64,000 nucleotides of DNA from Neelides folsomi (lineage: Eukaryota; Arthropoda; Collembola; Neelipleona; Neelidae): positions 1 through 64,000 of the forward strand of contig JAQGBZ010000235.1 of assembly GCA_034687125.1 (NCBI GenBank). The letters run 5' to 3'. The notes beneath the pieces are model-generated. The model saw nothing but the letters and a program-made list of their open reading frames with translations. It had not been told where the DNA came from and did not search any database. The translations under genes and the position numbers were made by a program. Of this stretch, positions 22,850 through 33,226 are shown piece by piece (the stretch's first letter is position 1; every line of letters starts with the position of its first letter).

Positions 22850-24585
22850 ATGATGGACGGCAACGGAATGGGTGACATTGTGATCCAATCCCGAGAACCT
22901 CAATTCACAACCTTAAAATGTCCCAAATGCTCTTCAACATGCGAATTCTTCACTCCCGCAAAGATGACAGTCCTCAAAGTCAAAGTGACCTGTCACAAAT
23001 GCAGCAATCAAATCCCCTACGATCCCTCTGCTCCAAAAACCGCAACGATTCCCTCAACGACTTCTTCTTCCAACGATCGTCCCGCGAGCTCCTCAATGAC
23101 CTCAGAACGAAATAAATTCAAAATCGGCTCGGACGAAACTCCTCTGTCGCTCGAATATTACGAAGTTCTCGGAGTTCCCTCAACAGCCACCACGGCCGAA
23201 ATCAAAAAGAAATATTACGCCTTGTCCATGAAATTCCACCCGGACAAAAATGATTCCGCAGAGGCTGAGGAAAAATTTAAAAAGATCTCTGAAGCTTATC
23301 AAGTTTTGTCCGACCCGGACCTTCGACGAAAATACAATGAGTTTGGGCCGGATAGAGGTCAACCTGAGGGCGGGTTCATGAACCCTGAGGAATTCTTCCA
23401 AAGACAGTTCGGTGGGGAAAGGTTCGTGGACATTATAGGGGAACTAGGAATTGCGAAACATTTCAAAGATGTCATGGTTTCCCAGGCGGGAAATGAAGAA
23501 GGGGAAGAGGGAAGTCCAAAAGAGGAGAAAACTTACGAGGAGAAATTGAAGGAATACGAAGAGAGGAAAAAAGAAAGAGACAAAAGAGTCGAGAAGTTGG
23601 CGGAGAATTTGGTGGTTAAAATGGCGCCTTATGTGACCACGGGGAATGTGGCGGAGTTTAAGGCAGCCATTAACCACGAAACGGAGGATTTGCGGGTGCA
23701 GAGCTTTGGGGTTCAACTGTTGCAGAGCATCGGGTTCATTTATTATCTCAAGGCTAATGAATATCTGGACAAGGACGAATTCTTGGGACTTCCAAGCTTC
23801 TTTCATAAAATACGAATGAAAGGACATGCGGTAATTTTCAAAAATTTACAATATTTGACACAAAATCATAATTTTCGTTATTTAAAAATTCGAAATTTAA
23901 TAATTTTCGCAAAAATCCAAAATTTTTGTAATTTTTGCCCCAAATATTCATTAATTCAATATTTAATAATTTTCACCAATAATCTAAAACCTTTAGTTCC
24001 GAACATTCAAATGTTTACGATTTTCCTCCAAAACCTTAATTTTGTATTTTATAGTTAAAATAAAAAATTTTCTTTTTTAATTTTTCATTTCAGATCAAAT
24101 TTCTTTTAAGTTTTTACATTCAGTGAAAATTTTGAGCACGCAATATTACTAAACTCCGATATTTTAAGTTGCATTTAAATTTTTTTAACTTTGTTTTGTG
24201 GACATTCTGAATTCTGGAATTTTAATTGCTATTCAAATTTTGAATTTGCAATTAATATGCTAATATTCAATAATTTAATTAACAGGTGAGCGAGACATTT
24301 TCTACAGTCAAATCTGCTGTTGATGTTCACAAGAGCTTCATCGAGCTCCAGGAAGCTGAGAAACGCGGGGAAATGACAGAAGAAGAGAAAAGTCGCAGGG
24401 AAGAAGCCGCAGCGAGAAAGGGATTGGCTGCTTTATGGCAAGGATCGAAGTTGGAAGTTGAGAGCGTTTTGAGATCTGTCTGCGACAAAGTTTGCGCCGA
24501 TCCTGTAATCGACAAAGTGACGTTGAGACGAAGAGCCGAAGCTCTCAAAATCATCGGAGAAATCTACAAGAATGTTAAGGAGTAA
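22850..24585 (+). CDS. DnaJ-X domain cochaperone (Caj1/Djp1-like)
   Basis: Two coding exons, 22850-23830 and 24286-24585, join in phase 0 and give 426 aa. Residues about 24-60 form a four-Cys ribbon (CPKC...CHKC). A J domain follows at about 100-165 with the HPD motif in KFHPDKND. The rest matches the DnaJ-X region of fungal and plant cochaperones: [16 protein letters not shown], the charged [31 protein letters not shown] and [11 protein letters not shown]. Such proteins stimulate Hsp70 ATPase activity; yeast Djp1 aids peroxisomal import and Caj1 is membrane-associated. Reading on past the donor at 23831 gives only low-complexity sequence, which supports the intron. Confidence 0.9.
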
Positions 24586-26043
24586 ACAAACAAAGACCAA
24601 TTTCTTCAATTTTACCGCGTAGTCCCTCATAGCAGCTTTTAGCACTATGTCGTTGAGAAAATCCTATTAAAAATTCCTTGTCTGTAACTTTTTATCTGTT
24701 TTTAATTAATGCCAGTGAGGAATCAAATCGGGTTATTCGAAATCTTAGAGGGTTTTAGTATAATTATTAAAATCAAATTGATTAATCAATTTAAAATGTC
24801 CAATTTGAATATTCCTGGCAGATTTAAATTCGCGATAATCAGTGAATCTCAAATTTTGAAAATCGCGATAATTATATTCTAATGTTTCTAAATAAGTAAA
24901 ATCCTAAAATTAAATCAGAAGACATTTATTGACATTTTCAAACATTTTGTCTTCTACTTCAAAACAATATCTTAAAGTTAATTATTAACAATTATAATTG
25001 TTCAATAATTGTTAATTAAAATCTTGATCAATTTTCCTATATAATAATAAATCATATTATATTCAAAAGGCACATAAGCACTTTAAAATAATAATAACTT
25101 GTTAATATGATAATAGTATTAATTATGGAACTATTGTTCATTAACTTTATTTAATTTGTAAGTCCTTTTACTTTTTGTTGAATTTTTAACAAAGAATTAT
25201 GTGATAAATAATAATATCGTATTTATTCATGTAAATAATTAATAATTTAATGTGCAATTAATGTTGTAAAACTAATTTTGAGTATTTTGATGTTTGATTA
25301 TGTTCGTGCTTTAACAATCTCAATTAATGGTATTGTGTTTTGTGTGATTTTTTACATTAAAATAGGTATGTTTAACATTTCCTCATTTCTAGTCCAACTT
25401 TTTTAATTGTTCAATTTAAAACTTGTTCAAATTGTTAAATCATTGTTAAATCACAAGTTACTTACAATTAATAATGTTAATTAATAATACTAAATAAGTG
25501 GCTTAAAGCACATTAAGCATAAGCATTAATTGAAATAAGCAATTGAAACAATTAAATGTAAATAAGGTCTAATAAGAAATTCATGTGCAATGAGCCTATA
25601 CATTACATACCTATTTAAATATTTAGATTTCAATTTTACTTCAAATAAGTAATTAAAAGACATTTAGCAATTGACTTTGAGTCGAAACTTTGTTCAACTT
25701 TGTTAAGTATTTGAATATTACGCAAGGAATATTTAACAATTGAAATACATTGCAAAATAAGTGTTAGCTGTTAAATGAAGAGGGTTAAAGTGGTGGCGCC
25801 AATTTATTAGTAAAAACAATTTAAGCTCAGGCAATTGAACCTCTTTCGCAATGCAAAAATTAAAATTCATTCCAACTCCACGTAATCTCATTTTTGTTTG
25901 CCGATTCTTGGAATTGAACAATCCAAAGTATCAGCAAATAAAATAGATTATGATAAATAATTTTACTTTGTTCGTTTGATGTGAAGTTTATTCGAATTCC
26001 ATGTATTTTTTAAACATGTAAAACACACCTAATGTATGATATG

Positions 26044-26124
26044 TACAGGGTGGACCTAAAGTTGCTTTCTTTTTGTATACGATTATTTATTTAAAAATGA
26101 AAGCAACTCATGGCCCAGCCTGTA
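26044..26124. mobile_element. Hairpin MITE with TACAGG...TGG...CC termini (copy 1)
   Basis: The left arm TACAGGGTGGACCTAAAGTT, continuing GCTTTC, pairs with the right end, whose reverse complement begins TACAGGCTGGGCCATGAGTT and also continues GCTTTC. The element is 81 bp and starts and ends with TA/TGTA. The outer bases resemble those of the hairpins at 56439 and 60615. TA-flanked ends of this type suggest a Tc1/mariner-type non-autonomous element. Confidence 0.7.
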
Positions 26125-26438
26125 TTTGTTAATAATTATGATTAATGTACCTTTTTAGTGTTATAGATTTATCGAAAATTGTTAAAGTTATATGATTAAA
26201 TAGTTATCTATATAAGTAAACATTATTGTGATTAGCTTTTCTTCTAAAAATCATTTTGTTGTACTTAACACTGTAATTAAAGTAATCAGATGAATCCAAT
26301 GTCAAATTAATTCCTCGTTTATTCTATTTTAATCTCCATATAATTGCATATAAAATATCACAGGTTTATATCACTAGTATCGCTGGGTTTAAAACAATCT
26401 CCTACACATATTAGTAGTTAGTAGTCTTCATGCATACT

Positions 26439-26563
26439 TTGGGCCAAGGTCCAGATGATGTGCACGAAACGGGCTATATAGCTCGATAATAGCCCAAATT
26501 CAGACTACCATAGCCAATTTTCGGGCTATATAGTCAGTTTCGTGCCCATCATCTGGACCTTGA
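26439..26563. mobile_element. 125-bp MITE with 30-bp inverted ends
   Basis: The left end GGGCCAAGGTCCAGATGATG plus TGCACGAAAC is matched by the reverse complement of the right end (GTTTCGTGCCCATCATCTGG plus ACCTTGACCC) with two mismatches. A second inner pair, CGGGCTATATAG, also recurs. No coding capacity and no obvious target duplication. Confidence 0.75.
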
Positions 26564-26664
26564 CCCATACTTTGTTCAGTCAATGGCTTTTGAAATTTAA
26601 TTAGTATTAGTGTCTTAGTGTTTGATTGATAAATAGTTATAAATGATAGATGTTTAATCAAACT

Positions 26665-28048
26665 TTAATTCTTGGCTGAATTATTCGAGTTTCCTTGTTT
26701 GGATTCAGGTTGATTTGAGAGGAAGACGCCAACGCCGATTCCAATTCCAATCAAAATGAGTATTGTGATGATGAGGACAATGATGAAAAAGATTTTGTAA
26801 GGCAAACAGCAGATCTTTTTCTCACGAGCTTCCGCTCTGGCCATTTCTTCTTCGAATCTGTTTGGGTTAGAAGGATCACCGAGTTGACCTTCCTTCTTTT
26901 CAATCAGCTTCTAAAAATGATTGCAGGATTTAGTAAAATGGCATTGGATTTACAATTGTAACACAATTTATAAAATAAAGAAAAATTCACATTTTAAAAA
27001 ATTCAGATTGGCCTGTCACCGATTTTAGTCAATAGTTGTTAAAACCTTTGTGTAATTAATTAAGAATTTGTATTTAATTCTAATTAAGTTAAAATATAAT
27101 TTAAACTTAAAGTATTTTAAATTATTTACCTTTTGATCCCCTGCATTTTGAACTGACTTCGTTGGCGGTTCGAGTGTTATAGATGGAGTTCCAACTCCGC
27201 CCAGTTCAGTTCCTGGTTCAGTGTCGTAGTTGAAAAACTGGGAATTTTCAAATGTTCCTTCAATTTGCTTTTCAGTTTCGTCTCCAAAAGCTTGGCCTTC
27301 GTTCGTTATCGGATCATCACAAATCGTCTCGGTTTCTTCGGCCATTTTTTCAGTCGTTTCTTCAGTCGGTTCGACCTCTTCACCTATTGAAGATTCAATG
27401 CTCATTTTGACGACAGTTTTCGAAATGATCGATTGGGCAGTTTGAGCGGCAATGTCCGGAATTATCGTTTCCTCTGGGATTTGTTCGTAAGGCGATTGGG
27501 GAATCATCTCGAACTTCGCATCGAGTAGAATTTGAGTTTCGACCCAACTTTCAACTTTGGAATTGATTTCTGGAACCGCTTCTTCAATTTCTATTTAATT
27601 TATGTTTATTTTAAAAAATAACATCCAATAAAAATATTATGTTAAGTGTCATTAAGTTTGGTTAATTAGGACTTTAACAATTAATTTCCAAACCCATTGG
27701 GAAAAGTTCTTTGAAAAATTTTGCATCTTCGCTCAAAGGCTTTTCTTCGTTCTCTTCAACGTCCACGTGGAATTTTTTAGATTCGGGCGACTCGAGCGGA
27801 TTGATTTCTGTGAATGTTTGGTCATCAAAGGAATCCTCCGTTTGATCATCGGGATCGACATTGACGTTGACTTCATCTTCGCCTGTTAAAACAAACTGTT
27901 GTGGTTCTGATTCTTCTTTCGCCTTTGCCAATTCCGACTTTTCTTCAGATTCCTCTTGTTTTTTCATTTCGTTTTGAAAGAGGTCCAAGAAGGTGGCGGG
28001 ATCTTCCTCCCCTGAAGAACAATTCGACTCCGTCTTTTCCTCCTCCAT
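26665..28048 (-). CDS. Acidic protein with a C-terminal membrane anchor, function unknown
   Basis: Coding exons 28048-27694, 27590-27130 and 26910-26665 (phases 1 and 0) give 353 aa. The N-terminal 300 residues are very rich in Glu, Asp, Ser and Thr (MEEEKTESNCSSGEEDPATF) and look disordered. Near the C-terminus a basic patch (AREKKICCLPYK) precedes one strongly hydrophobic helix (IFFIIVLIITILILIGIGIG) and a short tail. There is no signal peptide, so a tail-anchored or type II topology with the acidic part in the cytosol is likely. The exon 1 donor was placed at ATGG|GTTTGG because the next possible donor leads to a stop. No known family was recognised. Confidence 0.75.
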
Positions 28049-28339
28049 TCCAAAATTCGGAATGCGGAATTTTTAAGATCAGTAAGAAATTTGCTAAAGT
28101 TGAAAATTTGTTGAACTGTTCAAAATTAATTTGTGTATTGTTTGAGCTTTGGGTATTATATGGTTACTATGAAATTTCAAGTAGACATGTATTGTACGAG
28201 GGTGTAGTCAAAAATATTGGTAACGTATTTTTATTATTTTCCCTGCTTGAGGTTAAAATCAAACTACATAATAATTTTATGATAGGACCCTTAAAGTAAA
28301 TTCACGAAAGTTTTTCAAACTATCACCAAACCAAAATGG

Positions 28340-29897
28340 TAAGCGAAAAGGTTCGGAATCCTGCAAAAGCGTAAGACGAAAGTGAGAAAGTTGATTTGTT
28401 CCTTTCTCGCCGCTATAGTGGAAGGAAGGACCGGGCCAGCCAAATTCCCTGTGACAATTCAATGGAATGCAACGCAAAGCCGAGCATACTTAAACAAACT
28501 TAAAATGACAGCTTTATTTTATGTTTATTAAGATACTAATTAATGAGATGCCAATATTTAAAAAATTGTTTCATTATAAAGCATACACAAATTAAAAATG
28601 GAGTTCACGCAAGTGGAATTAAGAAGCGTAATTAGATTTTTAAGTGTCAAAGGCTTTGGAAGTAGGCAAATTCACAGACAATTAATTGAGGTTTACAGAA
28701 AAAATTGTATTGGTTTGAGAACGGTTGGGCATTGGGTTAAAAAGTGGAGTTACAAGTTTGTCAAATGTTCGTCAAACTGGTCGTCCAAAAACAATTTCGT
28801 CTTCAGAAATTGTCAAACAAGTTGACCAATTAATTAGGTCAAATCGTCGACTCAATGAACGTGGCGACGACGCTTTCAATAAAAAAATCTTCAGCATGGA
28901 GACTTTTCCATAATGAATTATTGTTTCGAATAGCGTGCGCTCGTTGGGTTCCAAAACAACTTACTCAAGATATGAAAGACTAGAGTTGCAAAATGCCAAT
29001 CGCTGCTCAAATTTTATGATGATGGACTAAATTTTTTGGAGAGAATTGTGACAGGAGACGAAACATGGATCCATTACTATTGTCCTGAGACAAAAAAAGC
29101 TTCCATGTAATAGAAAACAAAAAGTTCACCCCGTTGTGTGAAATTTAAAATGAGATAACTTTTATTTTATTAAATATTTAATTTTATAATAATTTTATAA
29201 TTAACTAATTATTTTTATTTATACCTAATTTTGTTAGGTTATATACCTAACCAAATTAAGCATCCAAATCGGCCGGAAAAATAATGCTGTCTTTTGGGAC
29301 ATGAAAGGGGTATTAATGATGAATTTTAGATCAAAGGGAACCATTAAAACCGAAAATTATTACCCGCTTCTTGAAAATCAGGTCAGACCTGATATTGTTG
29401 CAAAAAGAAAAAGAGCGTTGAAAATGGGAGTACTGCTGCAGCATGAAAATACTCGTCCACATACATCACATTTGACGCAGATGACCATTAAGAAACTTCG
29501 ATTCCATTGATCATCCTTCCTATAGTCCTGATTTGGCCCCTTCAGATTTTCACATTTTTGGGCCTTTGGGAAAAAAACATTTAGGTGAAAAGAAATTTAA
29601 CACTGACCAAGAGGTTTGTGATGCCGTTCGATATTGGCCAATAAATTTTTATTCTAATGGGATTAAAAAATTAGTAAAGCATTGGAAAAAATGTATCCAA
29701 CTTGGTGGCGAATGTGTGGAATAAGTTAATTGAATAAAGATCTCTAAAGTTTTCATGCACTATTTTGCATTGAATTGAATTTATATAGGGAATTTGGCTG
29801 GCTCGGCCCTTCCTTCCACTATAGCGGCGAGATAGGAACAAAACAACTTTTTCATTTTTGTCTTACACTCTTGCTTGATTTCGAACCCGTTCGATTA
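28340..29897 (+). mobile_element. Mariner-family transposon with about 130-bp terminal inverted repeats
   Basis: The left end (about 28340-28480) and the reverse complement of the right end (about 29765-29897) match over roughly 130 bp, including TCGCCGCTATAGTGGAAGGA and GCCAGCCAAATTCCCT. TA is present at both outer limits, as expected for mariner insertion. The body encodes a broken mariner transposase. An AT-rich patch near 29145-29260 splits the coding part and may be a later insertion. Inverted ends this long are unusual for mariner, where about 30 bp is typical. Confidence 0.9.
28598..29724 (+). pseudogene. Decayed mariner transposase
   Basis: Reading across several frames gives an N-terminal helix-turn-helix (VIRFLSVKGFGSRQIHRQL), a linker with SNVRQTGRPKT, the first catalytic block VTGDETWIHYYCPETK, the second block LLQHENTRPHTS and the third block HPSYSPDLAPSDFHIFGP. 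The second block has Glu where the usual motif has Asp (HDNARP). Several frameshifts and stops break the frame, so it is not functional. Confidence 0.9.
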
Positions 29898-30563
29898 TAT
29901 TGTTGAATATGCTATATGATACATGATTACCCAATTTGAAGTGCCTGTAAGGATTTATTAAAGTTCTGAAGGAAAAAGGAGGTGATTTGTTACAATGAAG
30001 AGCGGCGTCAGGCGACGTCATATGTGAATGTAAGAAAGAGTTATTATATAAACTCATATATGAGTTTTACTTGCCCCACTTCCTCAGATCGTGCATCGTA
30101 TCTCATAGAGTTGTTGGGTATTATATATTGAGTGACTGAATAAAATTAGAAGAGCTTTTATATCAAAACATCCATTTCATTAATTTATCATCATCAGTAA
30201 TTAAGTAGAGAAAAGTTATCATTAGGGAGTTAAGGCATCATACTAAACTTCATAGCACCTAAAAACGAGGTTTTGATGATGTATTAATAATGCGTCATGC
30301 GCTGGATCAAATCATAAACATTGTGATTAATTTAAAGACAATAAATTTGAGACAAATCAACAATCAATAAGCGCATTAGCATAAGGGATATTTATATTTT
30401 CATTTTAGAATACATTCTAAAAAAATCCTACAAATGAAAAATATGTGAAAATTCAATGGTTGACAAGTGAAGTGTAGGGACCCAACTGAATTTGAACACT
30501 TGAGAAAAACCAGATACAAAATATGTGAATAATTAAATGAGAGTAAGGTAATTGTATATAGGC
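29898..30563. other. Non-coding stretch with a fragment resembling the 32.1 kb repeat
   Basis: At 30018-30095 the words GACGTCATATGT and CCCCACTTCCTCAGATC occur in the same order as at 32117-32270, suggesting a diverged, shortened relative of the repeat found there. A self-complementary ACTCATATATGAGT lies near 30052. Nothing coding was seen. Confidence 0.4.
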
Positions 30564-30957
30564 CAGTGCTCGATCCGGCATGCCTTTTGCCGGATGCCGG
30601 ATTTTGCCTATTAGGCATTTGACAAATGCCTATTAGGCAATGCCGGATGCCGGATTGAAAAATTTACAGAAACGAGCCAAGACGACTAGTTCAATGAGAC
30701 ATAATTCAGCTATCTTGCTAAATTATGAAACATGTAAAAGCACTTGAATTTAAATAAGCATGTCTTCAGAACGTTAAGATAATAATTGCATCATTCAAAT
30801 TAGTTAAAATATTTATGTCGGTTTGACACCAAGAGGGTTAGACTATTTATTATTAAATTTGTAAGTCTCAAATTGCCTCTCCGGCAACCCGGCATCCGGC
30901 AAGTATCAGGCAATGCCCGAAGAATTTTCCAATCCGGCTGCCGGATGCCGAGCACTG
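30564..30957. mobile_element. hAT-type MITE with perfect 8-bp target duplication
   Basis: The element runs from CAGTGCTCG to its inverse and is flanked on both sides by ATATAGGC (30556-30563 and 30958-30965), a perfect 8-bp duplication typical of hAT insertion. The ends are rich in CCGGCAT and GCCGGATG words that pair with each other. At 394 bp with no open frame it is non-autonomous. The perfect duplication points to a fairly recent insertion. Confidence 0.9.
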
Positions 30958-31352
30958 ATATAGGCGCATGAAAATTTGCTGGAGAAAAATCATCAAAAGC
31001 AAAATCTGTGAATATTTGAATATTCATGTGGCTATAAATCAGATATATACAAACACATTAAAGTATATACTGGAGAAAAACAAGAAAGAATTCACCCAAC
31101 ACAATCTACCTGACATAGTCCACCCAACACAGTCCACCCGACACAATCCACAACACTTTTGTAAATCTCAAAACATTTCTTACTCAAATAAGGTTCCATT
31201 TATCCGACACAGAAAATCCCAATTAGATTTCTTACTCACCCAACAAGTTCTCTAGGAGAAACTTTCTTACTCTGCACCCGATAGATTTCTTACTCATACG
31301 ACATTTGATAGATTTATTTTTTACCAAACCTATTTACTAAACCACTTATACC

Positions 31353-32750
31353 CAGGGTTGGATAAAATTTCTTTTTTTACCCTTGAAAAAGAAAGAAACG
31401 GAAAAATAGAAAAAAACGGAAAAAAATAGAAATATATGGAAATAAACGGAAATGAACCATATATTTTTATATCTTTCTAGTAAATTTTTTTAAATATCGT
31501 TCAATACACATCTGACTAAAGTACCAAAATTTAAATCCTTCGAACTCTAACAATTTTTAACTTTGAGTTTATAATTTAAAGTTAATTAATAAATATACAA
31601 TTACCTAATTTGAAATTTACCTTCCCAAAATCCCAACATTCAACATTACTCCTCAACACTACAGAGCCCCGTTGGTTCTACCGCAGACGAATCTGGGTAT
31701 AATGCAACCAGTTTTATTTTACAATTGTTCTTCTTACGAAGACGACGCTGCACAGCTTTATCGGATTTTCAGGAAGTTTTTTATATTAAACAATACAACA
31801 TTTTAAATTATCAAGTGACTTCCTCAAAAGATCAAATCTTTTTTCTCACGTTGAATGTGTATCTGACAGCCAATCAATTAAAGATTTGCAATAGTGATCC
31901 TTTAACTCATGTTTTAAATAAACTTTTACATGAAAATATAAATTAATAAATACAAAATGGTTCACCAATCTCAAATGCAATTTTGAAAGAGTTCGATGTT
32001 TTATTTTCTCTTGTATTTTTTAATATGATATTTTTATAAATAGATATATTATACATAGGTAAATGTAAAAGTATAAACATGTATACAAATATATTATAAT
32101 ATATATGATGTGTATGACGTCATATGTAAAGGGAGACAAAGGGAGCCAATGGAGTGCAAAGGGATGTGTGTGTTGGTGATGTAAAATATTGAGTGGGAGA
32201 TGAGGAGGGCCGAGGGAGAGATCCTTAAGGTCTCTTGTTTGACTTTTCCTCTCCCCACTTCCTCAGATCCGTTAAGACCGATCCTATTGAAAGCTGGGTT
32301 TCTTATTTTTATAAAACACCTTAATATATTGAGATATAACAAATACAGTCGGACGATTCAATATTTCACTTTCAGTAACAGTCCATTTAACCATCTAAAG
32401 TAGTTGCATTGATAGTTAAAAATCTTCATACTTTTAACTATACTTCGAGAACCTAGAAGTTAACAGAGTTTGATAATGTGGACTCTGTGACTTTGTGGCC
32501 GAAAGAGAGAAAGAGACGGGGCTTACACTCACAGCCATTCCAACACAATTCAGCGGCAGCCGAAGGAGGCGCAGCAACAACAATCACAATCAACACCCAT
32601 TTACACATCCATACCACTGCATAAACCAATTAAGCACCTAAGAAACACATTATTTTCCCTTTTGGTTTAGTAGAAAAATTCAGAAATTTTTAGAAATTTT
32701 TCTTTTTTTCATCTTTCTTTTTTTAGAGAATAATTCTTTTCCCATGCCTG
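31353..32750. mobile_element. hAT-like element with 8-bp target duplication, carrying a nested repeat
   Basis: The ends read CAGGGTTGG and, inverted, CAGGCATGG. CTTATACC lies directly outside each end (31345-31352 and 32751-32758), an exact 8-bp duplication. Inside are A/G-rich and T/C-rich subterminal tracts, a 73-codon frame at 31725-31946 without a transposase motif, and the dispersed repeat also seen at window position 1. It is therefore non-autonomous and was itself a target for another insertion. Confidence 0.8.
32401..32654. repeat. Dispersed repeat, copy 2
   Basis: Matches 1-220 over nearly its full length and stops at the same ACACATTA boundary. The repeat may begin as early as about 32110 (TGTATGACGTCATATG), which is beyond the part available in copy 1. 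The whole lies inside the hAT-like element at 31353-32750. Confidence 0.75.
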
Positions 32751-33226
32751 CTTATACCTAACAAGCAAATATTCATATTAATACTTACCTATTTACATTA
32801 TGGTGAATACTAATTGCATCCCCATTATAAATCATAACTAAACTATCTTATAACAATTCACTATTAGATCACAATAGCAAATACAACCAACGATAACAAA
32901 TGTACAATTAAGCTATTTTGTATTTTCCCTATTATGTATTACGCTAACATTTTAGAGTCCCATAATGTACTTACATCTTTAATACCCAATATCTTACGTA
33001 TTAAGTATCCACATATAGCAAATCTTATTATATTCACATTCAGTTTCGTGGTTGGTTGGAACTGGTTTTCTGCCCTTGATAAAAGTACAAAGTTCAGTTC
33101 AAAGAGAATCTTCAAGGGGAAAACCTAATTTATTTATTCTATATTTATATTAGAAATTTGGCCAAGGAAGAATAATCTTCGTTTAATTTAAAATTTACAA
33201 TAAAAAGTTTTTGATAATTCTCCAAA

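Larger units (their letters stand above)
24586..26664. other. AT-rich intergenic DNA with two short inverted-repeat elements
   Basis: No gene is evident between the DnaJ-X stop and the stop of the acidic membrane protein. The sequence is AT-rich apart from the two MITE-like elements at 26044-26124 and 26439-26563. Confidence 0.6.

Noticed and set aside
23831-24060. Longer DnaJ C-terminus by reading through the first exon
   Set aside because: The frame turns to low-complexity Asn/Phe/Ile after a perfect GTAATT donor, while the downstream exon restores the DnaJ-X homology in phase.
27674-27693. Exon 1 of the acidic membrane protein ending at the TGT-TAA stop
   Set aside because: Using the donor one step upstream (ATGG|GTTTGG) joins the next exon in frame; the later donor would create a stop at the junction.
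31080-31150. Tandem CCCAACACAATCTACC words as a satellite
   Set aside because: Only three or four loose variants over 70 bp; too degenerate to call an array with confidence.
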